From NCBI GenBank assembly GCA_016200265.1, contig JACQFE010000033.1, positions 1 to 64,000 of the forward strand: a DNA stretch of 64,000 bases, given 5' to 3'. Under the pieces are notes generated by a model, which made no database searches, had not been told where the DNA came from, and saw nothing but the letters and a program-made list of their open reading frames with translations. How positions within the stretch are numbered: the first letter of the stretch is position 1; each line of letters starts with the position of its first letter. The DNA is from Planctomycetota bacterium. GTDB lineage: Bacteria > Planctomycetota > Phycisphaerae > UBA1845. Positions 46,757 through 55,261 of the stretch are shown in pieces. The translations under genes and the position numbers were made by a program.

Positions 46757-47916
46757 CGTCGTCCACCGAGTTGGCCCATCGTCCAGAGTTCGGATAACGT
46801 GAAATCCTCCAGCCATTTTCCGAGATTCGGATGCTCATCAGCCCACGAAAATTTGGTTCCCGCTTCTCCGGCGTCTGCGATGAGTAATTCATTCGGTTCG
46901 ATCCACCGAAGCAGCTCCGCGCTCTGCGTTGCGATGAGCACCGAAGTTCGCGCCGAAGTCTTGCGCAAGACCGACACGAGAAGCTGAATCCACTGCGGAT
47001 GCAGACTCAACTCCGGCTCGTCGATCATGATTAGTCCATCATCGGGAGCCGTGAATAGAATAGTGAGTAGCCACAGCAATCGCAGCGTTCCATCGGAAAG
47101 TTGAACAGCATCGAGCTCCTTCTCAAAGTCTCTCTGCTTCCAACTCATGTAAATATGACCCGCGCCAGCGGGCGGGAACCCAATCTCCTCCAATTGCGGA
47201 ATCGCTAATTGCAGAATCTCCAGAAGTTCCCTAAATGCGGTCTTGTTCTTTGTCTGCAGGTAGTAAAGCGCCGAGTACAGGTCGCTTCCATCAAAACCCG
47301 GCGAAGTAGTTGGTCTAAGTTGTTGCGGTGACCGGACACGTTCAATCGGCTGAAAAACGCATCCTCGCCATAGCGCAATATGCTCCAAGCTGTCAATAAA
47401 GCGCCTGACTTCAGGAAGTCGCGTAGAAAGCTCGAGCAGCGCTGCTTCGGAAGTTGAAACGCTGTGGGAAGCTAGCTTCAATGCTGGTTTTTCATGGCGC
47501 TGAAAGCTTATCGACAATCCCTGTCGAACGAATCGCTCTTCGATCACTGAAACTGCGTCGCTTCTCTTTTCCTTAAAATCGAACTCCTCCTCCTGCACGA
47601 TGTATGCGCCCCCACCCTGCCCCAAGAGATTGAGCCGATATTGCCACGAATTGCCCTTCTTCTCCTCAGTTAATGCGAGGTTTAGATTGACACTTTCCGA
47701 TTCAGCAAAAAGCGACCGCGCAGTATGAAAACCTCCTAGCCTAGAGAAAAAATCCCCGAGGTGTCCGCGGGCTGATTCAACGAAACTATGCAGGAGTTGT
47801 AGCAGACTCGACTTCCCCGCCCCATTTGGGCCAACGACGACGTTAAATTCGCGCAGCTTGAGATCGACGTCGCGGAGACAGCGAAAGTTTTTGGCGATTA
47901 CGCGCGAAACGCGCAT
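46753..47916 (-). CDS. AAA ATPase (RecF/OLD-like, AAA_21)
   Basis: A 387-residue ABC/SMC-type ATPase without membrane segments. Walker A is NVVVGPNGAGKSSLLQLLHS near residue 26. The signature-like motif QLSDGTLRLLWLL is near 273, Walker B is GLIMIDEPELSLHPQW, and IATQSAELL follows, with Gln in place of the usual H-loop His. The N-terminus RVSRVIAKNFRCLRDVDLKL is typical of RecF-like proteins. It forms a two-gene cassette with the downstream TOPRIM-like gene. Sequences of this type occur in antiphage systems and in general nucleic-acid repair. No toxin or restriction gene is next to it. Confidence 0.85.
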   Translation of the reverse strand: MRVSRVIAKNFRCLRDVDLKLREFNVVVGPNGAGKSSLLQLLHSFVESARGHLGDFFSRLGGFHTARSLFAESESVNLNLALTEEKKGNSWQYRLNLLGQGGGAYIVQEEEFDFKEKRSDAVSVIEERFVRQGLSISFQRHEKPALKLASHSVSTSEAALLELSTRLPEVRRFIDSLEHIALWRGCVFQPIERVRSPQQLRPTTSPGFDGSDLYSALYYLQTKNKTAFRELLEILQLAIPQLEEIGFPPAGAGHIYMSWKQRDFEKELDAVQLSDGTLRLLWLLTILFTAPDDGLIMIDEPELSLHPQWIQLLVSVLRKTSARTSVLIATQSAELLRWIEPNELLIADAGEAGTKFSWADEHPNLGKWLEDFTLSELWTMGQLGGRR

Positions 47917-48033
47917 TTCATGATTCCATTTTCAAGGAAACCGTCCGCGACATCGCTACTCAGAACGCCGTAGCCCCGATAGGACGCCGTAAACGTTACC
48001 CAGTATTCCGAATTTACAATTCGACAATTCGCA

Positions 48034-49638
48034 TCACCATTCCGGGCCGCCGTCGTAAGCACCGAAGACCGATTTCATCGTCTCCATCATCTCGCCCACG
48101 GTGGCGTCGGCCTCAGCCGCGTCGATCAAGGCCGGCATGACATTCGCGCCATCGCGAGCGTCGCGGCGTAAGCAATCAAGGGCCTCTGCGTGGCACTTCG
48201 CGTCCCGCGCCCGCTTGAGTTCTTTCAATTGCGCGATCTGAACCCGTTCCGTTTCTTCTGTGATTTGCAGAATGTGGATTTCCTGCGGCTCTTCCTCGAC
48301 AAAATCCGTCACGCCCACAATCTTCGTCTCGCCGCGATCCAGCGCCCGCTGCTGATCCAGCGCCGACTCCGCAATGCACCGCCGGAAGTATCCGCGATCA
48401 ATGGCCTTCACCACTCCGCCCATTGCGTCGATCTGATCAAAAATCGCGTACGCCTTGGCCTCAATCTCGTTGGTCATCTTTTCAACGAAATAGCTGCCGC
48501 CCAGCGGATCAACCGTCTGTGTCACGTTCGATTCAAACGCGATGAGTTGCTGCGTCCGCAGGGCGAGCTTGGCCGCCTCCGCTGTCGGCAACGCCAGCGT
48601 CTCATCCATGCTGTTGGTGTGCAATGACTGTGTGCCGCCGAGCACGCCGGCCAGCGCCTGGAGTGCCACACGTACGACATTGTTCATCGGCTGCTGCTCG
48701 GTGAGCGTGACGCCGGCCGTCTGACAGTGCATGCGCAACTTCAAACTTCGCTCGTCTTTCGCTCCAAATCGATCCCGCGCCACATGCGACCAGATCCGCC
48801 GCGCCGCCCGCAGCTTGGCGATCTCCTCAAAGAAATCATTGTGTACGTCGAAAAAGAAACTTAGCCGCGGCGCGAATTCATCGACCGAAAGCCCGCGAGC
48901 CATCGACGCCTCGACGTAGGCCATTCCATCCGCAAGCGTGAACGCCAGTTCCTGCGCCGCCGTGGCGCCGGCCTCTCGAATGTGATACCCGCTGATACTC
49001 ACCGTGTTCCACTGTGGCATGTGCTTCGTGCAATATTCGATCGTATCGACGACGAGCTTCACGCTTGGGCCCGGCGGAAACACGTATTCATTCTGCGCGT
49101 GAAACTCCTTGAGGATATCGTTTTGCAACGTGCCGCGAAGTTGATCTGGCGCCACGCCCTGCTCGCGAGCCACTGCAATGTAGAACGCCAGCAGAATCGC
49201 CGCCGGCGCATTGATGGTCATACTCGTGCTGACTTCGCCGAGATGAATGCCGTTGAACAATCGCCGCATGTCGGCCAGTGAAGCAATGGCCACTCCGCAT
49301 CGACCCACCTCGCCGAGTGCCAAATGATCGTCACTATCACGCCCCATCAGCGTCGGCAGATCGAATGCCGTGCTCAATCCAGTCTGACCGTGCTCGAGCA
49401 AGTACTTGAATCGTTGATTCGTGTCTTCGGCCGCTCCAAATCCCGCGAACTGTCGCATGGTCCAGAGCCGATCGCGATACATCGTGCGATGCACGCCGCG
49501 CGTGTAGGGAAACGACCCCGGCTCGCTGAGTGCCTTGGTCGGATCAAATGCGGACAAGTCCCTGGCCTCGACGAACGGTTTCTCATCAAGTTGCTTTTTT
49601 ATTTCGCCGACCGTTTCACTCGTGTATGCACGAATCAT
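48034..49638 (-). CDS. Acyl-CoA mutase large subunit (methylmalonyl-CoA mutase family)
   Basis: The catalytic barrel of a B12-dependent acyl-CoA mutase, 534 residues. The ATG at 49638 has GGAGGG nine bases upstream; an open frame reaching 50109 only overlaps the hydratase gene. Landmarks: [98 protein letters not shown]. The B12-binding domain is absent, as in two-subunit mutases, so a small subunit must be encoded elsewhere. Whether the substrate is methylmalonyl-, isobutyryl- or another acyl-CoA cannot be decided here. It ends a four-gene operon of CoA metabolism. Confidence 0.92.
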   Translation of the reverse strand: MIRAYTSETVGEIKKQLDEKPFVEARDLSAFDPTKALSEPGSFPYTRGVHRTMYRDRLWTMRQFAGFGAAEDTNQRFKYLLEHGQTGLSTAFDLPTLMGRDSDDHLALGEVGRCGVAIASLADMRRLFNGIHLGEVSTSMTINAPAAILLAFYIAVAREQGVAPDQLRGTLQNDILKEFHAQNEYVFPPGPSVKLVVDTIEYCTKHMPQWNTVSISGYHIREAGATAAQELAFTLADGMAYVEASMARGLSVDEFAPRLSFFFDVHNDFFEEIAKLRAARRIWSHVARDRFGAKDERSLKLRMHCQTAGVTLTEQQPMNNVVRVALQALAGVLGGTQSLHTNSMDETLALPTAEAAKLALRTQQLIAFESNVTQTVDPLGGSYFVEKMTNEIEAKAYAIFDQIDAMGGVVKAIDRGYFRRCIAESALDQQRALDRGETKIVGVTDFVEEEPQEIHILQITEETERVQIAQLKELKRARDAKCHAEALDCLRRDARDGANVMPALIDAAEADATVGEMMETMKSVFGAYDGGPEW

Positions 49639-49643
49639 GATGC

Positions 49644-50396
49644 TCAACCCTCCATCCACCGCGCCGCGCGCTTTTCCACAAATGCGGCCATGCCTTCTTG
49701 CGAGTCCACCGTTTCGAAGCACTCCGCGAACGGGGTAATTTCGTCCATATCTCTTGCGGCTCTCTTCGCAAGCGCAACTGCGGACGGCGCCGCTCGATGT
49801 AACGATTTGCAAAAGGCGGCCACACGATGCTCCAAATCTTCCGCCGAGTTTACCACTTCGTCCACCAAACCCCAGGGAAGCGTCTCCTCCGCCGAATGCG
49901 GCGTGCCGCTCAGGTAAAGACGTTTCGCGCGAGATTGGCCGATGAGTTTCGTCAGTCGCCCAACGCCGCCCCAGCCCGGAATCAATCCCAGCGTCACCTC
50001 CGGGCATCCCAGTTTGGCCGATTTGACGGCGAATCGGAAATCGCAGGCGAGCGCCAGTTCCAATCCACCGCCCAAGGCCGGTCCATTGATCGCTGCCACA
50101 GTCACACAAGGCAGAGCCGCAAGGTCCGCAAAAACGCCTTGCCCCAGTTCCGCATAGGCCCTTCCCTGCGCAGGAGTGAATTTCGCCATCTCCTTGATGT
50201 CCGCGCCGGCCAGAAAAACCTTGCCCGTTCCATGGATGACCGCCGTCCGAATTCGCGGTTCCCCACCAATCCTGGCGACGATCGCGTGAAATGAATGAAG
50301 CACTTCGGAATTCAGCACGTTCAGTCCTTCATCGGTGATAAACGTGATGGCCGCGTGCGCTCCCTCGATCTTCAATTCGACCTGCGTTTTACTCAT
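49644..50396 (-). CDS. Enoyl-CoA hydratase/crotonase-family protein
   Basis: A 250-residue crotonase-fold enzyme. ATG at 50396 ([20 protein letters not shown]) overlaps the end of the dehydrogenase gene by eight bases. The oxyanion-hole segments [11 protein letters not shown] and [18 protein letters not shown] are present, and both catalytic glutamates are where hydratases have them (GGLELAL and [14 protein letters not shown]), which favours 2-trans-enoyl-CoA hydration. It would act with the adjacent 3-hydroxyacyl-CoA dehydrogenase in beta-oxidation or butyryl-CoA chemistry. Five bases separate it from the mutase gene. Confidence 0.9.
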   Translation of the reverse strand: MSKTQVELKIEGAHAAITFITDEGLNVLNSEVLHSFHAIVARIGGEPRIRTAVIHGTGKVFLAGADIKEMAKFTPAQGRAYAELGQGVFADLAALPCVTVAAINGPALGGGLELALACDFRFAVKSAKLGCPEVTLGLIPGWGGVGRLTKLIGQSRAKRLYLSGTPHSAEETLPWGLVDEVVNSAEDLEHRVAAFCKSLHRAAPSAVALAKRAARDMDEITPFAECFETVDSQEGMAAFVEKRAARWMEG

Positions 50397-51237
50397 AGTG
50401 ATAAAACCCCTGCTTGGTCTTTTTCCCCAGCCGACCGGCCGCAACCATCTTCTTCAAGAGCGGACACGGTCGATATTTTCCATCCCCCAGATCGCGATGC
50501 AAAACTTCCATGATAAACAGGCAGACATCAAGACCAATGAGATCGGCGAGAGCCAAGGGTCCCATCGGATGATTCATCCCCAGCTTCATTACTTGGTCGA
50601 TCGCCTCGGCCGTCGCGACGCCTTCCTGCAGACAGAAGACGGCCTCATTAATCATGGGCATCAAGACGCGGTTCGAAACGAAGCCCGGAAAGTCATTGCA
50701 CTCAATCGGCGTCTTGCCGACTTTCTGCGCGTGTTCCATGGTTCGCTTGGTCGTGTCGTCGCTGGTCTGCAAACCGCGAACCACTTCGACCAATTTCATC
50801 AGCGGCACGGGATTGAAAAAGTGCATGCCGATGAAACGATCGGGTCGCTTCGTGGCTGATGCCAATTGCGTGACACTGATGCTGCTCGTGTTCGTCGCAA
50901 GGATACCGTCGTCGGCGAGTTTCGCTTGCGCACTCTTGAGAATCTCAGTCTTGATGTCCGGTCGCTCGGTGGCGGCCTCGACAATCAACTCGCACGCCGG
51001 AACTTCCGCCATGCTCGCGGCCTTATGAATGCGACTCTTGATTGCAGTCGCGTCGTCGGCCTTCAGCGAACCCTTCTCGACGGAACGATCCAGCATCTTG
51101 CCGATGAACGCCACGCCCTCGTCGAGTGCCTTGGTAATGGCATCCGTCACATAAACTTCATATCCCGCCTGCGCAAACACCTGCGCAATCCCCCGCCCCA
51201 TCGTCCCGGCGCCGATAACGGTCATCGTTTGAGTCAT
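50389..51237 (-). CDS. 3-hydroxyacyl-CoA (3-hydroxybutyryl-CoA) dehydrogenase
   Basis: A 282-residue NAD(P)-dependent enzyme of the short, single-function type. The Rossmann motif is [20 protein letters not shown]. Catalytic and family segments follow: [40 protein letters not shown] with the active-site His, and [20 protein letters not shown]. The C-terminus has [20 protein letters not shown]. It converts 3-hydroxyacyl-CoA to 3-oxoacyl-CoA or the reverse. Its start shares an ATGA with the upstream nucleotidyltransferase gene, and the hydratase gene overlaps its end. A truncated relative lies at 1110-1265. Confidence 0.95.
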   Translation of the reverse strand: MTQTMTVIGAGTMGRGIAQVFAQAGYEVYVTDAITKALDEGVAFIGKMLDRSVEKGSLKADDATAIKSRIHKAASMAEVPACELIVEAATERPDIKTEILKSAQAKLADDGILATNTSSISVTQLASATKRPDRFIGMHFFNPVPLMKLVEVVRGLQTSDDTTKRTMEHAQKVGKTPIECNDFPGFVSNRVLMPMINEAVFCLQEGVATAEAIDQVMKLGMNHPMGPLALADLIGLDVCLFIMEVLHRDLGDGKYRPCPLLKKMVAAGRLGKKTKQGFYHYE

Positions 51238-51578
51238 ACTTGTGTCCCCGTGTACAAAATATTGGAGGATCCCGCGTCATAAACCATCTTTCTACTCTCA
51301 TTGACTCGCCGAAGCACGAACGGATTGCGAATGGACTCTAGATCAACCAAATCAATCCTGCGCTCAAGAAGCGCCTCGATGTCTTCTAGCAAGCCAAAAT
51401 AGGTATCAAAAGCCGTGCCGGACTTGAAAGGAAAAAAGTCAACTAGGAAGTCAATGTCGCTTCTCGCGGGATCAAACGTGCCGTCGGCCGCGGAACCGAA
51501 CACCTCCAGCCGCCGCACGTGATACTTGCGACAAAGTGCTTCCAGTTCACTTCGTTGTGCGTCAATGATGGTGACCAT
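51234..51578 (-). CDS. Minimal nucleotidyltransferase (MNT) domain protein
   Basis: A 114-residue stand-alone nucleotidyltransferase. The motif [20 protein letters not shown] followed by DFLVDF matches GS-x10-D-x-D, with the third acidic position in [11 protein letters not shown]. Such proteins usually pair with a HEPN protein as antitoxins that modify the toxin, but no HEPN gene is present here. Instead its stop codon overlaps the start of the 3-hydroxyacyl-CoA dehydrogenase gene (ATGA), so it heads a metabolic operon. This may be chance read-through placement. The N-terminus [20 protein letters not shown] is a normal family start. Confidence 0.85.
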   Translation of the reverse strand: MVTIIDAQRSELEALCRKYHVRRLEVFGSAADGTFDPARSDIDFLVDFFPFKSGTAFDTYFGLLEDIEALLERRIDLVDLESIRNPFVLRRVNESRKMVYDAGSSNILYTGTQV

Positions 51579-51697
51579 ACTAGCGACTTTCGTTCTTCAT
51601 CCGATTCTTCGACGGTACATCATACTTCATTGGGCTTGAAAGGTTCTCTCGATTCTGGTCGCGAACAATAAGCCTTCATCCGGTATGGACAAATTCT

Positions 51698-52702
51698 TCA
51701 ATCCGAACGTATACCTAACTTTTCCGCGATGTGATCGAAGTCGTCAAGAGAGTAGAATTCGATGGTGATTCGGCCGGTGCCTTTGCGTCGGGCTTCGTAG
51801 ATTGAAACTTTGGTCTTCAAGGCCTGTTCAAATTTCGTCTCCAAGTCCTTCAGGTGCGGCGAGCGAATTTTCTCTCGTGGCTCAGGAAGTGCCATTCCAT
51901 TGGCACTAATCGCGGCCAGCTCGCGCTTGCAGACTTCTTCCAACGCCCGCACGGAAATGGTGTTCCTGGCGGCCTGCTCCGCCAAGAGAAGCTGCTTGGC
52001 AGCATCCTGAATTCCAAGAAGGGCGCGGGCGTGGCCTTGAGTAATTCGACCGTCGGCCACCATGGATAAGACGCCTGATGGTAACTCCAGTATTCTCAAA
52101 TAGTTAGAGACAGTTGAGCGATCTTCCCCAACGCGTCGGGCGACTTCCTCGGGCCTGAGTTTGAATTCGCTACAGAATCGTTGATAGGCTCTTGCACGAT
52201 CGACGGGATTCAAATCCACGCGCTGAATGTTCTCGACGAGAGCGAGTTCAAGCATTTTCTCGTCACTGGCGTCGCGAATGATGACGGGGACTTCTTTGAG
52301 CCCTGCCTGTTTGGCGGCCTGCCAACGGCGCTCGCCGGCGATGATTTCGAAGCCGGTTGCGACCTTTCGAGCGAGAATCGGCTGGAGGATTCCGCTTTGG
52401 GAAATGGAACGTACCAAGTCAGCGATTGCGGAAGGTTCGAATTGTTCCCGCGGCTGAAACGGGTTTCGTTTCAGTTTCTCGATCGAAATCGTGATGAGTG
52501 AATCGGTTTGTGGTTCTCTCGAATCGTCCGATTTCGGCCTGGTGACAAGTTGATTTTTCGGGTCAATGGAACGCTGCAGAGGCTGAGATGGTGGCTCACT
52601 GGCCACTACGGCGTTGCTTTTCTGCGAATCTGATTCTGATTGAATCAGGCGGCTGACGAGCGAATCGAGGCCTCTCCCGAGACGTTTTTGGGGTGGCGGC
52701 AT
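51698..52702 (-). CDS. parB: Chromosome partitioning protein ParB
   Basis: A 334-residue DNA-binding CTPase-type protein that loads at parS and spreads. The ATG at 52702 follows AGGAGAAAACC; a frame extending to 52738 is not needed. Order of parts: the N-terminal KRLGRGLDSLVSRL (the ParA-contact region), ParB/Srx domain SIEKLKRNPFQPREQFEPSA with IAGERRWQAAKQAGLKEVPV and LVENIQRVDLNPVDRARAYQ, the helix-turn-helix LRPEEVARRVGEDRSTVSNY, and a C-terminal dimerisation segment with RITIEFYSLDDFDHIAEKLG. Four parS sites lie within 320 bases upstream. parA is not adjacent in this window. Confidence 0.96.
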   Translation of the reverse strand: MPPPQKRLGRGLDSLVSRLIQSESDSQKSNAVVASEPPSQPLQRSIDPKNQLVTRPKSDDSREPQTDSLITISIEKLKRNPFQPREQFEPSAIADLVRSISQSGILQPILARKVATGFEIIAGERRWQAAKQAGLKEVPVIIRDASDEKMLELALVENIQRVDLNPVDRARAYQRFCSEFKLRPEEVARRVGEDRSTVSNYLRILELPSGVLSMVADGRITQGHARALLGIQDAAKQLLLAEQAARNTISVRALEEVCKRELAAISANGMALPEPREKIRSPHLKDLETKFEQALKTKVSIYEARRKGTGRITIEFYSLDDFDHIAEKLGIRSD

Positions 52703-52802
52703 GGTTTTCTCCTGCGAAATCGTTTGTTTGCCAACCATTCCTTGAGGTCAGCAATGTTCTTTTGATGGTAACGATTGGGCCGCGGACATCAAGGTCAAAT
52801 CT

Positions 52803-52818
52803 TGTTTCACGTGAAACA
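52803..52818. promoter_or_regulatory. parS site 1
   Basis: TGTTTCACGTGAAACA, a perfect 16-base palindrome identical to the bacterial consensus parS. It is bound by ParB and lies 101 bases upstream of the parB start. Confidence 0.97.
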
Positions 52819-52897
52819 GAGTTTGGAAACTCTGTGTTTCGCGCACGACTGAGCGAGGGGCGATGATTCGCACGGTGCGGGATCATTTGCCAAATGT

Positions 52898-52913
52898 TGT
52901 TTCACGTGAAACA
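52898..52913. promoter_or_regulatory. parS site 2
   Basis: A perfect TGTTTCACGTGAAACA, 95 bases from site 1 (start to start). Confidence 0.97.
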
Positions 52914-52958
52914 GGCTTTCATTAGGAGCGACAGATTCGCGATTTTCCGGCGAAACTC

Positions 52959-52974
52959 TGTTTCACGTGAAACA
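52959..52974. promoter_or_regulatory. parS site 3
   Basis: A perfect TGTTTCACGTGAAACA, 61 bases from site 2. Sites 2 and 3 share the following bases GGCTTTC. Confidence 0.97.
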
Positions 52975-53004
52975 GGCTTTCGCATGCGGAACATTTCTAG
53001 AACA

Positions 53005-53020
53005 TGTTTCACGTGAAACA
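53005..53020. promoter_or_regulatory. parS site 4
   Basis: A perfect TGTTTCACGTGAAACA, 46 bases from site 3. It is followed by an AT-rich stretch (53035-53100), with no DnaA box of the TTATCCACA type seen. Confidence 0.97.
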
Positions 53021-53212
53021 ACAATCTGCTTAGAGAAGGCAAAGAAAATCTTGCAATATTAGACAGTGGTACAGTAAATTTAACATTCACTCGTTAGTTT
53101 GTTATAGGACTGCGCCTTCTGGATTTTGAGACATTCTTGCGACAGCGTTACAAAGGAGTATGGTTGTCGGCCAACCTCTGTCCGACCTTGGCGCGGGCGG
53201 AATCGAATCGCA

Positions 53213-54004
53213 ATGGCTGCTCAATCAAGATCGAGTCAGGTCGTTTATCGCGCGGTCACGATGCCTGAGCTTCTTGTCGTGTTCTCCGTCATCGCGTTGA
53301 TGTTGGCTCTCCTAGTTCCGGGACTTTCAGAGGCGCGGGAACGTGCGCGACGAGTGCAGTGCATGAGCAACCAACGTCAGTGGGGCACAGCGCTGCAAAT
53401 GTATCGCGATGACAATTTGGATTTTCTGCCGACCGAGGGGACCAATACGGATTTGAATAAACCCTATACATGGTTTAATGTGCTTCCCCCATATCTTGGT
53501 TCACCGCCATATAACGAAGTTGAAAAGATTGACAAAAAGATAACGGAGTTTCCGCAACTTCACGTTTGGATTTGTCCGGCCAAGAGTCTGACGCCGGCAT
53601 TCAAGAGTCATACAGGTGAAAATCAATTTCATTATGGGATGAACCAGGTGCTTGATGGAATGGGCGAACACACTCCGTCGGTGGACACGCCGGGGTTCAA
53701 GGATATGGGAGAGGATCCACTTCCAGCGAAGCGATTCATTCGACATCCCAACACAGTGTTCCTATTTGACATTGCGCCGAATTCACCGGCGGGAAGTCCG
53801 CGCGATGTAGCGACCGAGTATTACCGATGGTTTGACGGTCAACGGCTCGGAAGATTTCATGGCGACTATGCGAATTTGCTTTGTCTGGATGGAGTTGTTC
53901 GCGGCGCGCAGACGTCGGACCTTGTGCAGAACAAGGATATGCGGCACGGGAAGATCATCTGGGATAATCCGAAATTTTATTGGGGATATCCGGTGCCAAG
54001 ATGA
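53213..54004 (+). CDS. Prepilin-type protein with H-x9-DG C-terminal motif
   Basis: A 263-residue protein of the large planctomycete/verrucomicrobial pseudopilin-like family. The ATG at 53213 leaves a short leader SQVVYRA before VTMPELLVVFSVIALMLALL, with Glu at +5 and Ala at the expected -1. The helix continues PGLSEARERARRVQCMSNQR then QWGTALQMYRDDN. The C-terminus has RFHGDYANLLCLDGVVRG, matching H-x9-DG. These proteins are thought to be exported through pseudopilus machinery; individual roles are unknown. It is the first plus-strand gene beyond the parS cluster. It is not near the gsp genes, so if processed it uses the shared prepilin peptidase. Confidence 0.8.
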   Translation: MAAQSRSSQVVYRAVTMPELLVVFSVIALMLALLVPGLSEARERARRVQCMSNQRQWGTALQMYRDDNLDFLPTEGTNTDLNKPYTWFNVLPPYLGSPPYNEVEKIDKKITEFPQLHVWICPAKSLTPAFKSHTGENQFHYGMNQVLDGMGEHTPSVDTPGFKDMGEDPLPAKRFIRHPNTVFLFDIAPNSPAGSPRDVATEYYRWFDGQRLGRFHGDYANLLCLDGVVRGAQTSDLVQNKDMRHGKIIWDNPKFYWGYPVPR

Positions 54005-54053
54005 TCGGGTGTGAAAGTGTGAATGGAGTGAAGGTGCAAAGGCGGTGAATAGC

Positions 54054-55055
54054 ATGGCGATCAAAATGGCAAGGAGTTTTATACTTTTGTGTCTGATTAG
54101 TGTCGCATTCGCAGAAACGCCGCCGGTCCCAAGTGCCGATGTTGCACGGTTAATCAAGAAACTCGCGGACGATGATTCCAAAGTAATAATGGAAGCGAGG
54201 CAGAAGCTCATTGATTTGGGGCCAAGTATTTCTCCGGTGGTGTTCGATCAGCTCTTCAAGGTTTCGTGGGAAATCAAACCTCGGCTGATTGAAGTGCTTT
54301 CACAGGCTGGAATGGACTACACTTTAGTGAAGCTGCACAAAGGAAATCCGGCCGAGCGGCAATTTGCAGCGCTTGTATATGAATTGAACTTCGGTTTTGC
54401 AGGGCACGAATCCGATGCGGATCCGCAAACGTGCGATGAATCGGTCAGCGCCTTGCGGGCCGCACTGAAATCGGAGGACAAGAACTTGAGAGCGTTGGCT
54501 GCACTCGCGCTTGTCGATGAATTTCGACCCAAACGACTTATTCGATACTGGTCCGAAATCGTCCCCACAATGATTTCTAGTATTGATACGAGCATCACGA
54601 TTGATCATCGGCACCGCGAAGACCCATCGGAAGCCGTCATGTTCGGAATTGTTTACCAACTCGATGCATTCATTGGCGATATCCCGGAGTTTGCAAGTAT
54701 CCAAGAGAGCTTACTTTCAAAAGTCCCTATTGCACCTGCTGGAGATGACGGAGTTTGGATGGAGCACCGCAAGATGTCCGAGTTTATCGCCGGTAATCGC
54801 GAACAATTGGATGCACTTCGTGGCAGATGGAGCGATTGGTGGTCACGTCATGCGAAGCAAACACCCACGGAGATTGGCAATTTGATTATTGAGCGTGATA
54901 TCAAAATGATGGATCAACATTCGTTAATGGGATCTGCTGCCAGTAGTTCATTTACTTTTTGGACAGACGAGTCGTTCATAACAAAAGCACAGGCGGAGGC
55001 CTGGTGGAATGCGAACAAGGCAAATTACAAAGGGCCGCCGTTAGGGCCTGATTGA
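54054..55055 (+). CDS. Exported HEAT-repeat-like protein
   Basis: A 333-residue protein with signal peptide MAIKMARSFILLCLISVAFA cut before ETPPVP. The ATG at 54054 is preferred over a GTG three codons upstream. The mature region is alpha-helical, with repeat-like pairs such as VARLIKKLADDDSKVIMEAR, KLIDLGPSISPVVFDQLFKV and SALRAALKSEDKNLRALAAL typical of HEAT or armadillo solenoids. No catalytic site is seen. The tail is TKAQAEAWWNANKANYKGPP. It follows the prepilin-type gene by 49 bases on the same strand and may be co-transcribed. The role is unknown; it might be a protein-binding scaffold in the periplasm. Confidence 0.7.
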   Translation: MAIKMARSFILLCLISVAFAETPPVPSADVARLIKKLADDDSKVIMEARQKLIDLGPSISPVVFDQLFKVSWEIKPRLIEVLSQAGMDYTLVKLHKGNPAERQFAALVYELNFGFAGHESDADPQTCDESVSALRAALKSEDKNLRALAALALVDEFRPKRLIRYWSEIVPTMISSIDTSITIDHRHREDPSEAVMFGIVYQLDAFIGDIPEFASIQESLLSKVPIAPAGDDGVWMEHRKMSEFIAGNREQLDALRGRWSDWWSRHAKQTPTEIGNLIIERDIKMMDQHSLMGSAASSSFTFWTDESFITKAQAEAWWNANKANYKGPPLGPD

Positions 55056-55120
55056 GCGACGCCCGATTGATTGATGGGGTGAACAAACGATAGCGCGTCC
55101 ATATTTTGCATTGCCATTCT

Positions 55121-55206
55121 GTCGTCCCTCCGGGACTTCGTGTATTTTGGTTCGACGTGTACCCGGCACTTACGTGCCGGGCTATTGTCTTTCGTGCCTG
55201 CGGCAC
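55121..55206. repeat. Dispersed planctomycete-type repeat F10
   Basis: GTCGTCCCTCCGGGACTTCG, then the palindrome CCCGGCACTTACGTGCCGGG at 55162-55181, then TTTCGTGCCTGCGGCAC. It consists of three short inverted repeats in a row. It lies upstream of the RNase HII-like gene, and its translation would add a false N-terminal extension to that protein. Confidence 0.8.
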
Positions 55207-55261
55207 TTTGATGAGCGCGAGCGTGGGCACATCCGGCATCTGGACACGGAAGTGGCACGCT

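Noticed and set aside
49639..50109. 157-codon N-terminal extension of the acyl-CoA mutase
   Set aside because: Overlaps the hydratase gene in another frame, while the ATG at 49638 has a strong GGAGGG site and fits the family start.
52596..53090. Two minus-strand open frames across the parS cluster
   Set aside because: They are translations of the parS palindromes and the parB 5' end, without ribosome-binding sites.
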